A stretch of DNA of 64,000 nt from Lachnospiraceae bacterium (GTDB taxonomy: Bacteria; Bacillota; Clostridia; Lachnospirales; Lachnospiraceae): NCBI GenBank assembly GCA_017500935.1, contig JAFVXW010000003.1, positions 1-64,000 of the forward strand, in the 5' to 3' direction. Made by a program: the position numbers and the translations under genes. Positions 43,579 through 52,075 of the stretch are shown piece after piece. The notes under the pieces were generated by a model. The model ran no database searches and was not told where the DNA came from. It saw only the letters and a list, made by a program, of their open reading frames with translations. Each line of letters opens with the position of its first letter. The stretch's first letter is position 1.

Positions 43579-43593
43579 GAAAGGAGACAGACT

Positions 43594-44895
43594 ATGATTT
43601 ATGATGTTACAAACTTCGGTGCAGTCCCTGACAACGCAAGCGTCAACACCTCTGCAATACAGAGCGCCATTGATGCCTGTCATGAAAATGGCGGCGGAGC
43701 GGTCAATATCCCTGCCGGTACTTTTGTAACAGGAACTTTGTACTTAAAATCCAACGTAGAACTGCATCTGGAAATGAATGCCAGACTCTTGGCAAGTCCT
43801 AACTTAGATGACTACAATTCTCTTGATGTTTATCCAGAAAACTTCTCCTGCGTAGAATCCGAGGGCTGGGAAGGCAGACACCTGATCATTGCACATGGGA
43901 TTAAAAATGCCGCCATCACAGGTCTTGGAACGATTGACGGCGGTGCTGCCTCTATCTTTGGAGAATGTCATCCTTTTCAGGCGTTTCACTCTTATATCTG
44001 GAGTTATGGTCTGACTTACCAAAAAGACCGTTCTCTTCCCCGTCCCGGGCAGACTGTTGTATTTATAGACTGCCGCAACATACGTATCATTGACATTACT
44101 ATTGAGAATTCGCCCTGTTGGTGCCTTTTTTTTCATGGATGTGAAAATATTCAAGTGCGCGGTTACAAAGCTTACAACCGCCGTGACTGGGCCAATACCG
44201 ACGGCATTGATATTGATACCTGCAAAAACGTGACCGTTTCTGACTGCATCATTGATACCGGTGATGATGCCATTGCCATTCGCTGTGATTCCGCACATTT
44301 AACAAACGGCAGAACTGTCTGTGAAAATATCACGATCACCAACTGTGTGCTTGCCAGCAGTTCAAGTGTATTCCGAATCGGTGTGGGCATCGGTGAAATC
44401 CGCAATGTTCTGATATCCAATCTGATGATCCACCGCGGCGGAAAGGCCTTTAATATGATCACCTCGTATTCCAGTCATGGACACGCTCTGATCGAAGATA
44501 TCCGTATCCACAATATCATCTCGGAAAATGTCTACCTACCCATTTACATGCGCGAAGATCATGACTGTTATATCAAAAATATCACCATCAGCGACTACCA
44601 CGCAAAAGCATTTGCAGGATGTATTTTTGTCTCTGACGGTCCCGGAAACATCAATCATATTTCCATCAAAGATATGCATTTAAGCATTATCCCCACTTCT
44701 CCTCCTTTCACCACTGCAGATCAGGAAAAAAACTGCACCAACCTGAAAGCAGGCGAAAGCCAATATTTATTTTACCTGAAAAATACCGATCATATATCAT
44801 TCCAAAATCTTCGTACAGATGTTGACGAATCGGTGCAGGGACTATGGAAGGATACTTTCTTTTTGGATCATTCAGACTCGACTATTTTGCCTTAA
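43594..44895 (+). CDS. Polygalacturonase-like protein (GH28 superfamily)
   Basis: This 433-aa right-handed beta-helix protein has the start NFGAVPDNASVNTSAIQSAIDAC, and NTDGIDIDTCKNV and DTGDDAIAIR, which carry the three catalytic Asp. The usual third and fourth GH28 motifs (GHG and RIK) are not visible: SSSVFRIGVG and NMITSYSSHG stand there. GH28 enzymes cut galacturonans or rhamnogalacturonans. The enzyme has no signal peptide, so it would act on imported pectin fragments. It starts 16 bases after the propeller gene with SD AAAGGAGACAG. Confidence 0.85.
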   Translation: MIYDVTNFGAVPDNASVNTSAIQSAIDACHENGGGAVNIPAGTFVTGTLYLKSNVELHLEMNARLLASPNLDDYNSLDVYPENFSCVESEGWEGRHLIIAHGIKNAAITGLGTIDGGAASIFGECHPFQAFHSYIWSYGLTYQKDRSLPRPGQTVVFIDCRNIRIIDITIENSPCWCLFFHGCENIQVRGYKAYNRRDWANTDGIDIDTCKNVTVSDCIIDTGDDAIAIRCDSAHLTNGRTVCENITITNCVLASSSSVFRIGVGIGEIRNVLISNLMIHRGGKAFNMITSYSSHGHALIEDIRIHNIISENVYLPIYMREDHDCYIKNITISDYHAKAFAGCIFVSDGPGNINHISIKDMHLSIIPTSPPFTTADQEKNCTNLKAGESQYLFYLKNTDHISFQNLRTDVDESVQGLWKDTFFLDHSDSTILP

Positions 44896-44959
44896 TGTTG
44901 TACAATACATGTAACCGTTGACATCCCAATCAACAATCTAAACCAAGGAGACATGAAAC

Positions 44960-46141
44960 ATGAAATTCAATTTTGATGAAGTGATCGACCGCGACCGCGA
45001 AGAAGGCAGCTATTCCTCAAAATGGGCCTCCACCCCTCAAATGGCCCCCATGTTCAAAAGTGAAGAAGTACCAGAAGACAGACTCTGCTTTTTTGTCGCA
45101 GACATGGACTACCGCTGTGCGCCTGCGATCGTGGAAGCGATCCAGAAAGTTGCTGCACACGGCATTTTTGGCTATTCTGTTACTCCTGATGAATACTTTC
45201 AGGCAGTTATCCGCTGGATGAAGGATCGTTTTGCACTCGATGTAAAGCGTGAAGAAATCCGCTGCGCCCACGGTGCCCATGAAGCAATCGTGGAGATCGT
45301 TGACAAGCTCTCCAAACCCGGCGAAGGCGTGATCGTTCCGACCCCCTCCTATTATTACAGAGGAGACGTCAATCAGGTCAACCGCTATTTTGTTCCCTGT
45401 CCTTTGAAAAATGATAACGGGTATCATACATTTGACTTTGAACTGTTTGAAAAGCTCTGCAAAGAACCGCAGAACACCATGACGATCATGATGCAGCCCC
45501 ATAACCCCACCGGCCGTCTCTGGACAGAAGACGAAATCAGAAAGATTGCTGACATCTGCCGCAAAAACAATGTCATCATGATCTGCGACGATGTACATAT
45601 GGATTTCTGCAGAAAAGACAATAAAGTAGTTCCCTTCATCAACGTAGTTGGTCCCGAGGGCATCGTTATGGTTACCGGCCTTGGAAAAACCTTTAACCTT
45701 GCCGGTCTTGCGATTACCAATGTCATCATTCAGGACGAAGAACTGGGCAAAAAGTTCCGTCCCGGAGGCTTTGGCATGATCTCTCCTTTCTCCATTGCAG
45801 CCTGTATCGCAGCTTACACCCAGTGTGATGAGTGGGTGGATGCCTTAAATGAATATCTGGATGATACCATTGATTATGCCGTTGACAGATTCCATAAAGA
45901 ACTTCCCCAGGTAAAAGTATGGAGACCCGAAGGCACATACATCCTCTGGCTTGACTTTACCGACTGCGGCTTTACCAGCGAAGAGCTGGATGAACGCATT
46001 GCCGGAAAAGCCCATGTCAGTCTCTCCGATGGAGCCGGAATGGAACCTGCAGAAGGTACTATCTTCAGAAGATTCTGTGTTACTTCCGCAAAGAGCCGCG
46101 TAGCGGAGGCAATTGACAGAATTGTGGATTGTCTGAAATAA
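44960..46141 (+). CDS. MalY/PatB family PLP enzyme (cystathionine beta-lyase type)
   Basis: This 393-aa fold-type I PLP enzyme starts MKFNFDEVIDRDREEGSYSSKW, typical of MalY/PatB. The cofactor Asn is in MQPHNPTGRLW, Asp and Tyr are around CDDVHMDF, the PLP Lys in TGLGKTFNLAG and the carboxylate Arg in IFRRFCVTS. Members cleave C-S bonds in cystathionine or cysteine conjugates, releasing pyruvate, ammonia and a thiol. The SD CCAAGGAGACATGAAAC precedes ATG 44960. The upstream genes are GH-type, so its presence in the unit is not obviously functional. Confidence 0.93.
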   Translation: MKFNFDEVIDRDREEGSYSSKWASTPQMAPMFKSEEVPEDRLCFFVADMDYRCAPAIVEAIQKVAAHGIFGYSVTPDEYFQAVIRWMKDRFALDVKREEIRCAHGAHEAIVEIVDKLSKPGEGVIVPTPSYYYRGDVNQVNRYFVPCPLKNDNGYHTFDFELFEKLCKEPQNTMTIMMQPHNPTGRLWTEDEIRKIADICRKNNVIMICDDVHMDFCRKDNKVVPFINVVGPEGIVMVTGLGKTFNLAGLAITNVIIQDEELGKKFRPGGFGMISPFSIAACIAAYTQCDEWVDALNEYLDDTIDYAVDRFHKELPQVKVWRPEGTYILWLDFTDCGFTSEELDERIAGKAHVSLSDGAGMEPAEGTIFRRFCVTSAKSRVAEAIDRIVDCLK

Positions 46142-46182
46142 CATTTTTCAGGCACAGATACCGTTTGAATCACTGCATAAAA

Positions 46183-46222
46183 TACGCAGCAGTCCTTTCT
46201 TTGGTCTGCTGCGCATTCTTTA
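46183..46222. terminator. Intrinsic terminator between patB-type and GRE genes
   Basis: CGCAGCAG (46185-46192) pairs with CTGCTGCG (46206-46213), with an inner CC/GG pair and T-rich flanks. It serves convergent units. Confidence 0.72.
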
Positions 46223-46223
46223 T

Positions 46224-48389
46224 CTAAATTCCTTCTTCTTTCTTCGCATGTTCAATAAATTCTTCTCTGACTTCTCTGGAAAGCTCTGTAAAATGTACAC
46301 TGAATCCGCCTTTTCTTACGATGACATGAGGATATTGTTCCGGCGACTTATGCGCTTTTTCAAGCAATGCGATATCCACACTGTTTACCTGCAGCTGCAG
46401 TCCGCCTTTTTGAAAATAAGTCATGATCAATATTTTGATATTATCACGCATTTGTGCGGATTCAAACCAGGATTTATGAAAATAAAGATCAATAGGCTGC
46501 CCTCCGCTGAATTTGGTCTGACAGACAGATGCAGCAGACAAAATGTGACCGGTGTGCGCCAGATCCTTCACCAGATCAGAAGGATTGGCATTTTTATTCA
46601 CCGGATCCCCTGACAGTCTGCCGTCCAGCGTAGCATACAGATCAGCACCGTATCCCACATTTACATCAATTGTATGAAGAGAAGGCAGGAAAAGCAGATT
46701 CGCCTTGTTCTGTGCCTTACATGCTCTGAAAACGCCTTCGCTGACTCTTTTACAGACAGCATTTACATTTTCATCATCCATGCCGTATTTTTTACAGTTT
46801 CGGATCTTCTGCAGCATAACCGCATCTTCATTATAATGATTGCGGCAGGCATCGATCATCTGCTCCAGCGTATATTCTTTTCGTTCAAATACGAGCTCAC
46901 AGACAGCTTCTATGGCATCACAGGTATTGATCAGCCCCATGGTTTCTACGGTGACAGTCTGATATTTTGCCCCTACTGAACGATCTCTCCCGGACTCTGC
47001 ACAACCCTCAGTCAAGGCAGACAACAGCGGATCCGGATGGTGTGCCTCTGCGTGCAGAGCAACCTTATGATACAGATCCGCACATAATACCATTAACTCT
47101 GCAAAATACTTCTCATACTGTTTAAAAAGCTCTTCCCGGCAGGTAATCCTTTTGGGTGGAGTCTTTAATTCAAATCCCAGTTCACAGTGAAAAGGTCTGC
47201 CATCATTTAATGCCAGTTCCAATGGAAGATGGGAATTGAACTTGATTCCCCACATATCCGCGAATTCCCTGCCTGACAGATACAGTCCCATACAACTGTT
47301 TACGGAAAAATCTGCAGCTTCCTCCTCTGATATTCCTCTGCTCATTACCGCTTCCCGACAGGCAGCTTCATTATAAAAAGTAGGCTGTCCGATCCGGAAT
47401 AAGTCAAAATCTATCAGCTGATCCCAAACAGAAACATCTGTTTTCGGCGTAATTCTGACAGCAAGAATCGGCGCTCTGAGAGCCATTTCCTTCTCCACTT
47501 CAAGGAAAAGCGCAGAAAGCTCATTGAACATATCCCGGCCTTCCATGTCCATGCCACCGATATTCAAAGCACACGCACCATCACCGTAGGAATCCAGCAG
47601 TCTGAAAACATTTTTCAAAATCTCTTTGATCTCTTCCCTGGACTCTCCCTCTGCGATCGCTTTTTGATAAAAAGGATACAGATACTGATCCATCCGTCCG
47701 ATGGAGATGCTTGCCCAGGACATTTCCGCTGCGGGAATCAGCGTATGCATGATCCATACAGACTGAACCGCCTCCAGAAAACTCTCTGCAGGCTTCATCG
47801 GCACTTTCAGCAGCGCATTCCGGATTTTCTGAAGTCTGATTTTCTTTTCCTTATCCGTAGTCTGTTCAGCGGTCATATCCGCCAGCTTCGCAAACCTTTT
47901 CGCATAAATATCGCACGAATCCAAACAGCTTTTCATAGCCAGAAGCATTGGATCTTCCGGTACTGCAAGCAGCTTGTTTTCGATTCTTTCCAGATAAAAG
48001 ACAAGGCCTTTTTCAATGACTGTTTGGTAATCAATACAGGTATGTCCCGGTGAAAAAGACACTATGGTTTTCAGATCATCTGCCAGATGTTTTCGCAGCG
48101 CTCTCTCCTTCTTGCTCAAAATCTGCTGATGCTTCACTTTCGGAGCAGGGCTGCTGTCCGACAATGCAGTAATACCGGACTCAGGATCCAGATATACAAA
48201 TGGAGCAATAAAAGTATCTTCTTTGTCTTCGTACCCATACCAGCCCGCGATCCGGTCATCTTCTCTGAAAAAAACAGGAATTTCTTCCGTAAAATGCCTG
48301 AATATCTCACTTATCATCAAAGGAACCGGAAGTTTCTTCCATTCTTCGTAATGCGTTCCAATGATCTTATCCTGAATTGAATAATACAT
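46224..48389 (-). CDS. Glycyl radical enzyme of unassigned class (PFL-like)
   Basis: This 721-aa protein is a glycyl radical enzyme. The C-terminal radical loop VRKGGFSVHFTELSREVREEF puts the radical Gly near residue 695, and the active-site Cys is in SVNSCMGLYLSG (near residue 366). The N-terminal barrel has SIGRMDQYLYPFYQKAI and GACALNIGGMD. The Cys motif is not the GCVE of choline or diol dehydratase types, nor the Cys-Cys pair of pyruvate formate-lyase. No activating radical-SAM enzyme is in the window. It is 15 bases after the TIM-barrel gene, so they probably act together, perhaps on a plant-derived compound. Confidence 0.85.
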   Translation of the reverse strand: MYYSIQDKIIGTHYEEWKKLPVPLMISEIFRHFTEEIPVFFREDDRIAGWYGYEDKEDTFIAPFVYLDPESGITALSDSSPAPKVKHQQILSKKERALRKHLADDLKTIVSFSPGHTCIDYQTVIEKGLVFYLERIENKLLAVPEDPMLLAMKSCLDSCDIYAKRFAKLADMTAEQTTDKEKKIRLQKIRNALLKVPMKPAESFLEAVQSVWIMHTLIPAAEMSWASISIGRMDQYLYPFYQKAIAEGESREEIKEILKNVFRLLDSYGDGACALNIGGMDMEGRDMFNELSALFLEVEKEMALRAPILAVRITPKTDVSVWDQLIDFDLFRIGQPTFYNEAACREAVMSRGISEEEAADFSVNSCMGLYLSGREFADMWGIKFNSHLPLELALNDGRPFHCELGFELKTPPKRITCREELFKQYEKYFAELMVLCADLYHKVALHAEAHHPDPLLSALTEGCAESGRDRSVGAKYQTVTVETMGLINTCDAIEAVCELVFERKEYTLEQMIDACRNHYNEDAVMLQKIRNCKKYGMDDENVNAVCKRVSEGVFRACKAQNKANLLFLPSLHTIDVNVGYGADLYATLDGRLSGDPVNKNANPSDLVKDLAHTGHILSAASVCQTKFSGGQPIDLYFHKSWFESAQMRDNIKILIMTYFQKGGLQLQVNSVDIALLEKAHKSPEQYPHVIVRKGGFSVHFTELSREVREEFIEHAKKEEGI

Positions 48390-48404
48390 ACACCTTTATC
48401 CTCA

Positions 48405-50126
48405 TCACGCCATCATATCCAATACATAATTCACGCCTGGCATCACCTGAATGGTAACTCTTCCGTTCACAACAGGCCATACAGCGCCGGAAACAAGATC
48501 TTTAACTTCCTTGATCTCTTCAGACATGATCAAGGTCACATATTCAAAATACTCTCTGTCAGAGCGAACAATCACCTTATTATTGTCATAAATAAACATC
48601 TGGATCTTGGCGGGACCATCCATACGTACCGGCAGCTGTGGACTAAACTGTCGTCTGATCACTTCCCATACGGCTGCAGGATAATGGTACATATCTCCGG
48701 TATTTTCCGGAATCGTGATAATGCTCACATTACCGTTTCCGTAACCAAAACGCAGCACGATAGGGAAGTTCGCATCTGTTCCGTATGTAGCAGCGATCTC
48801 CCATACATCATTGATCCCATATTCGATCTGCGGAATTTCCACCGGCGCATCACCGGGATACATTCCCACAAGACTCAAAGTTTTTGCTGCGGAATATTCC
48901 CTGGCGGTCAGCTTTTTACCGGAATATGTTACATTTGCAAATTCCTTAAAGGCATCTCCCAGCTTTCTGACAAAGCCGCTGGTCACTACCACATCAGCTC
49001 CGTCAAGCAGACTCTTCTGCATCTTCTTTACAATCTCTTTATCTTCTGCCGCTCCCTCTGCCAAAAATACAATTTTTTCCTTTTCAGGATATGTAATGGT
49101 GGGCTCCAGCGGTACACCGCACATACCAAGATAATTATGAACCAGATTTTCTCCCCTGGTATTGGTGGGAAGATAAGCCGCTGCACCTACCGGATTGCCA
49201 AGCTCACCCAGATATTCATCCACTTCATCCAGCAGCTCGCCGATAGCAGGTATAAAAAGGCGATAATTCGTTATATCCACCAGTTCACCTAAGCAAAACA
49301 GGGTCACTTCTTTGGTTTTTCCGAACAAAGTCAGATATGCCTGTTCCAGATAGGAACTCAGATTGTAGGTACATTCATTGGTATCAAACCATCCGCCAAG
49401 ATTTTTGCCTTTCCCTGCATTTTCAAGGTGTCTCATGAAAAAGTAACTTAAATATTTGGGCAGATGCTGATGGGAATAGGACGGGTTTCTGGTCTCTGTT
49501 CCGGTATAGATTGCATCAAACAATTCCGTTTCCATGGCAATATCATAGCCGACTTCATTAAAATCCTCATACCAGTTGGGAAACTTCACGATCACATTGA
49601 CATCCGGATTGATCTGCTTTGCTGTTTTTAACACAATATTCTCCACAATATCCTTCTTTTCTTCCAGACGGAACTGTGACCAGCTGCGGTTTCCTTTTTT
49701 GGCAATACATTTGGGACATCTGCAGTTCATAAAGAAAAAGTCATCGAAGATAAACTCATCAAAGATTTCTGCATTCATCGCCACTGTTTTCTTTAAGATT
49801 TCCCGGTCTTCTTCAGAGGAATAACAAAGTGAGATATTATAATCAGGAGACGGAGAATTGGTAGTAATTCCTCCGGAAGTCGCAATTCCTTTTCCCTCAA
49901 AATAAGCTTTCACTTTTTTCAGCTGTTCGATATCGATCCATCTGGCAGTCCGGAAATTTTCAAGATATACTCTTCCCACTTTGATATGCCGCAAAATCTT
50001 ATTGATTTTTTTGTCAAAGGCTTCAAAATCTCTGATATCTTTGATATCTCCCACCGTACAATAAATGGCAAGATTGAAATTCTGATAGCTTTTATTTTCT
50101 TTACGTTCTCTCATACTTTTATTCAT
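48405..50126 (-). CDS. Uncharacterised TIM-barrel, glycosidase-like protein
   Basis: This 573-aa protein looks like a TIM barrel followed by a Rossmann-like and a beta domain, a general plan like GH42 beta-galactosidases (barrel, GATase-like trimer domain, beta tail). FIFDDFFFMNCRCPKCIAKKG has an acidic strand end and a CxCxxC group that could bind metal. The region VVVTSGFVRKLGDAF is Rossmann-like. The C-terminal part is a beta domain (GRVTIQVMPGVNYVLDMMA). I cannot name the family with certainty. SD AAGGAGTGTGATAAG precedes ATG 50126. It precedes the glycyl radical enzyme gene in one unit. Confidence 0.55.
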   Translation of the reverse strand: MNKSMRERKENKSYQNFNLAIYCTVGDIKDIRDFEAFDKKINKILRHIKVGRVYLENFRTARWIDIEQLKKVKAYFEGKGIATSGGITTNSPSPDYNISLCYSSEEDREILKKTVAMNAEIFDEFIFDDFFFMNCRCPKCIAKKGNRSWSQFRLEEKKDIVENIVLKTAKQINPDVNVIVKFPNWYEDFNEVGYDIAMETELFDAIYTGTETRNPSYSHQHLPKYLSYFFMRHLENAGKGKNLGGWFDTNECTYNLSSYLEQAYLTLFGKTKEVTLFCLGELVDITNYRLFIPAIGELLDEVDEYLGELGNPVGAAAYLPTNTRGENLVHNYLGMCGVPLEPTITYPEKEKIVFLAEGAAEDKEIVKKMQKSLLDGADVVVTSGFVRKLGDAFKEFANVTYSGKKLTAREYSAAKTLSLVGMYPGDAPVEIPQIEYGINDVWEIAATYGTDANFPIVLRFGYGNGNVSIITIPENTGDMYHYPAAVWEVIRRQFSPQLPVRMDGPAKIQMFIYDNNKVIVRSDREYFEYVTLIMSEEIKEVKDLVSGAVWPVVNGRVTIQVMPGVNYVLDMMA

Positions 50127-50326
50127 CTTATCACACTCCTTACGATTTCTTTTACAAATATAGTATCACATATCTGTTCCGCTTATCAAGAACACATTAC
50201 ACCGTGTTTTGGCACTCGACGATTCTTCCTTTATGTTGTAAAATAAATGTAGATGATGCTGTACAATCTGCAAAAACGCCAGGGCACCGAAGGTGTATTA
50301 TCCTTTTTTCAAACAGGAGAACATTT

Positions 50327-51985
50327 ATGAAAACGATCTGCAATCCCATCAATATCAGTTACTGCTACCAGAAAGAATACTGTTCCCGTGAATCTGCCGA
50401 TCCTGCTATTGTGGTTTATCAGGGAGAATATTATCTGTTTGCTTCCCACGGGGAGGGCTACTGGGTATCCCCGGATCTTGCCGAATGGGAATTCATCCCG
50501 GTGGATCTCAAAAAACAACCCGAATTTGCGCTTTTTGCTCCCGCTGTCTGCGTCATCGGCGACAGGCTCTATATCGGGCATTCCCAGGGCGGCACTGTAA
50601 TGTATTCCGAAAATCCAAAGGATCCTGATTCCTGGGTGGATCTTGGAAGACCCATCTGGTGGGATGACCCCTGTTTTTTATACGATGATGACGGATTTGT
50701 CTATGCTTACTACGGAATCACCCGTGATGATCCCATCAAAGTGGTTAAATTAGATCCCAATCAGGATATGCAGGTTGTGGACGGCCCTTACCCTGTCTGC
50801 AGCTCCGACATCAAAAACCGCGGTGCGGAGCGCAGAGGCAATCATTATGAACTGGATGACAATCCTTATTTTGAAGGACCCTGGATGAATAAAATCAATG
50901 GGAAATATTATCTGCAGTGCGGACTTCCCGGTACAGAATTTGATACCTATTCAGACTCCTGTTTTGTGGCTGACCACCCTTACGGTCCCTTTACCTACTG
51001 CGACAACAGTCCCGTATGCTACAAATCCACAGGATTCTTACGCGGCTGCGGTCACGGATGCCTGTTTGAGGATTTAAACGGTAATCTCTGGAAGGTACAG
51101 ACCAACGCTATTGGCGTCAATCATATATTTGAACGCCGCATTTCCCTGTATCCCGCAAAGATCATTGACGGCAGGCTTTATACCAATACCCTGCGCAGTG
51201 ACTATCCCATGCCTGTGCCCCATGACAATCCTGATCCTTTCCATAATCCCTGTGTGGACTGGCATGTGCTCTCCTATGGCAAAAAAGCGTCTGCATCCTC
51301 TTATCTGGATGAGGCACATGCACCCTGCTGTGCTGCCGACGAACATATGGCAACCTGGTGGAGTGCGAAAACTGCCGATCCCGGCGAATGGTTTATGCTG
51401 GATCTGGAAAAAACATATACGGTAACTGCCATTCAGGTTAACTTTGCCGATCAGGGTGTTACCCCTGAAACCTTCGGCCGCAGGATTCATTACGGTTATC
51501 AGTATCTTCTGGAAGGTTCTCTGGACGGCTCCGAATGGTTCACCGTCCTTGACCGCACAGAGAACACCAAAGACATGCCCCATGATTATGTACAGCTTAC
51601 GCAGGAAATCACTGTCCGTTATCTGAAACTCACCAACAAAGGCACTGTTCCTGCCGGAAGCTTATTTGCCATCAGCGATCTTCGTGTGTTTGGCCCGGCT
51701 CCCGGCGCAAAGCCCCAAAAAGCACCGGACTTTCATGTTTCCCGCTGTGATGATACCCGTGATATGGACGTGACCATCACTCCTGTTTCCGATGCGGAAG
51801 GCTATTATATCCGCTTTGGTACACAGCCGGATAAGCTGTACACCCATATGCAGATAATGCATGATCAACTGACGGATACCCCTGTCAGAATCGGATGTCT
51901 AAATAAAGATGTGACATATTATGTGACGGTGGATGCTTATAACGAATCAGGTATCACTTACGGTGACCGGGTATTGATTGGTTAA
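50327..51985 (+). CDS. GH43-type enzyme with F5/8C and Fn3-like C-terminal domains
   Basis: This 552-aa protein has an N-terminal five-bladed propeller (residues about 20-330; SADPAIVVYQGEYYLFASHGEGYW has the catalytic Asp, and EGPWMNKINGKYYL a likely acid Glu), then an F5/8C (CBM32-like) domain (residues about 350-480; TVTAIQVNFADQG and RYLKLTNKG), and a short Fn3-like domain (DYYIRFG-like strands). GH43 enzymes act on arabinan or xylan chains. No signal peptide is visible. ATG 50327 follows AGGAGAACATTT. Longer in-frame starts upstream have no SD. Confidence 0.83.
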   Translation: MKTICNPINISYCYQKEYCSRESADPAIVVYQGEYYLFASHGEGYWVSPDLAEWEFIPVDLKKQPEFALFAPAVCVIGDRLYIGHSQGGTVMYSENPKDPDSWVDLGRPIWWDDPCFLYDDDGFVYAYYGITRDDPIKVVKLDPNQDMQVVDGPYPVCSSDIKNRGAERRGNHYELDDNPYFEGPWMNKINGKYYLQCGLPGTEFDTYSDSCFVADHPYGPFTYCDNSPVCYKSTGFLRGCGHGCLFEDLNGNLWKVQTNAIGVNHIFERRISLYPAKIIDGRLYTNTLRSDYPMPVPHDNPDPFHNPCVDWHVLSYGKKASASSYLDEAHAPCCAADEHMATWWSAKTADPGEWFMLDLEKTYTVTAIQVNFADQGVTPETFGRRIHYGYQYLLEGSLDGSEWFTVLDRTENTKDMPHDYVQLTQEITVRYLKLTNKGTVPAGSLFAISDLRVFGPAPGAKPQKAPDFHVSRCDDTRDMDVTITPVSDAEGYYIRFGTQPDKLYTHMQIMHDQLTDTPVRIGCLNKDVTYYVTVDAYNESGITYGDRVLIG

Positions 51986-52015
51986 GGAAAATATGCACCA
52001 TTGGACAAACTATAT

Positions 52016-52048
52016 AAGGAGAAGCCTTGACGGGCCTCTCCTTTTTTT
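52016..52048 (+). terminator. Intrinsic terminator after the GH43 gene
   Basis: AAGGAGA (52016-52022) pairs with TCTCCTT (52037-52043), and GCC with GGC further in. A run of Ts (52042-52048) follows. It lies between the GH43 gene and the minus-strand injection-system operon. Confidence 0.75.
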
Positions 52049-52075
52049 GGCTTTCAGCATTGTTTTATTCTTTTA

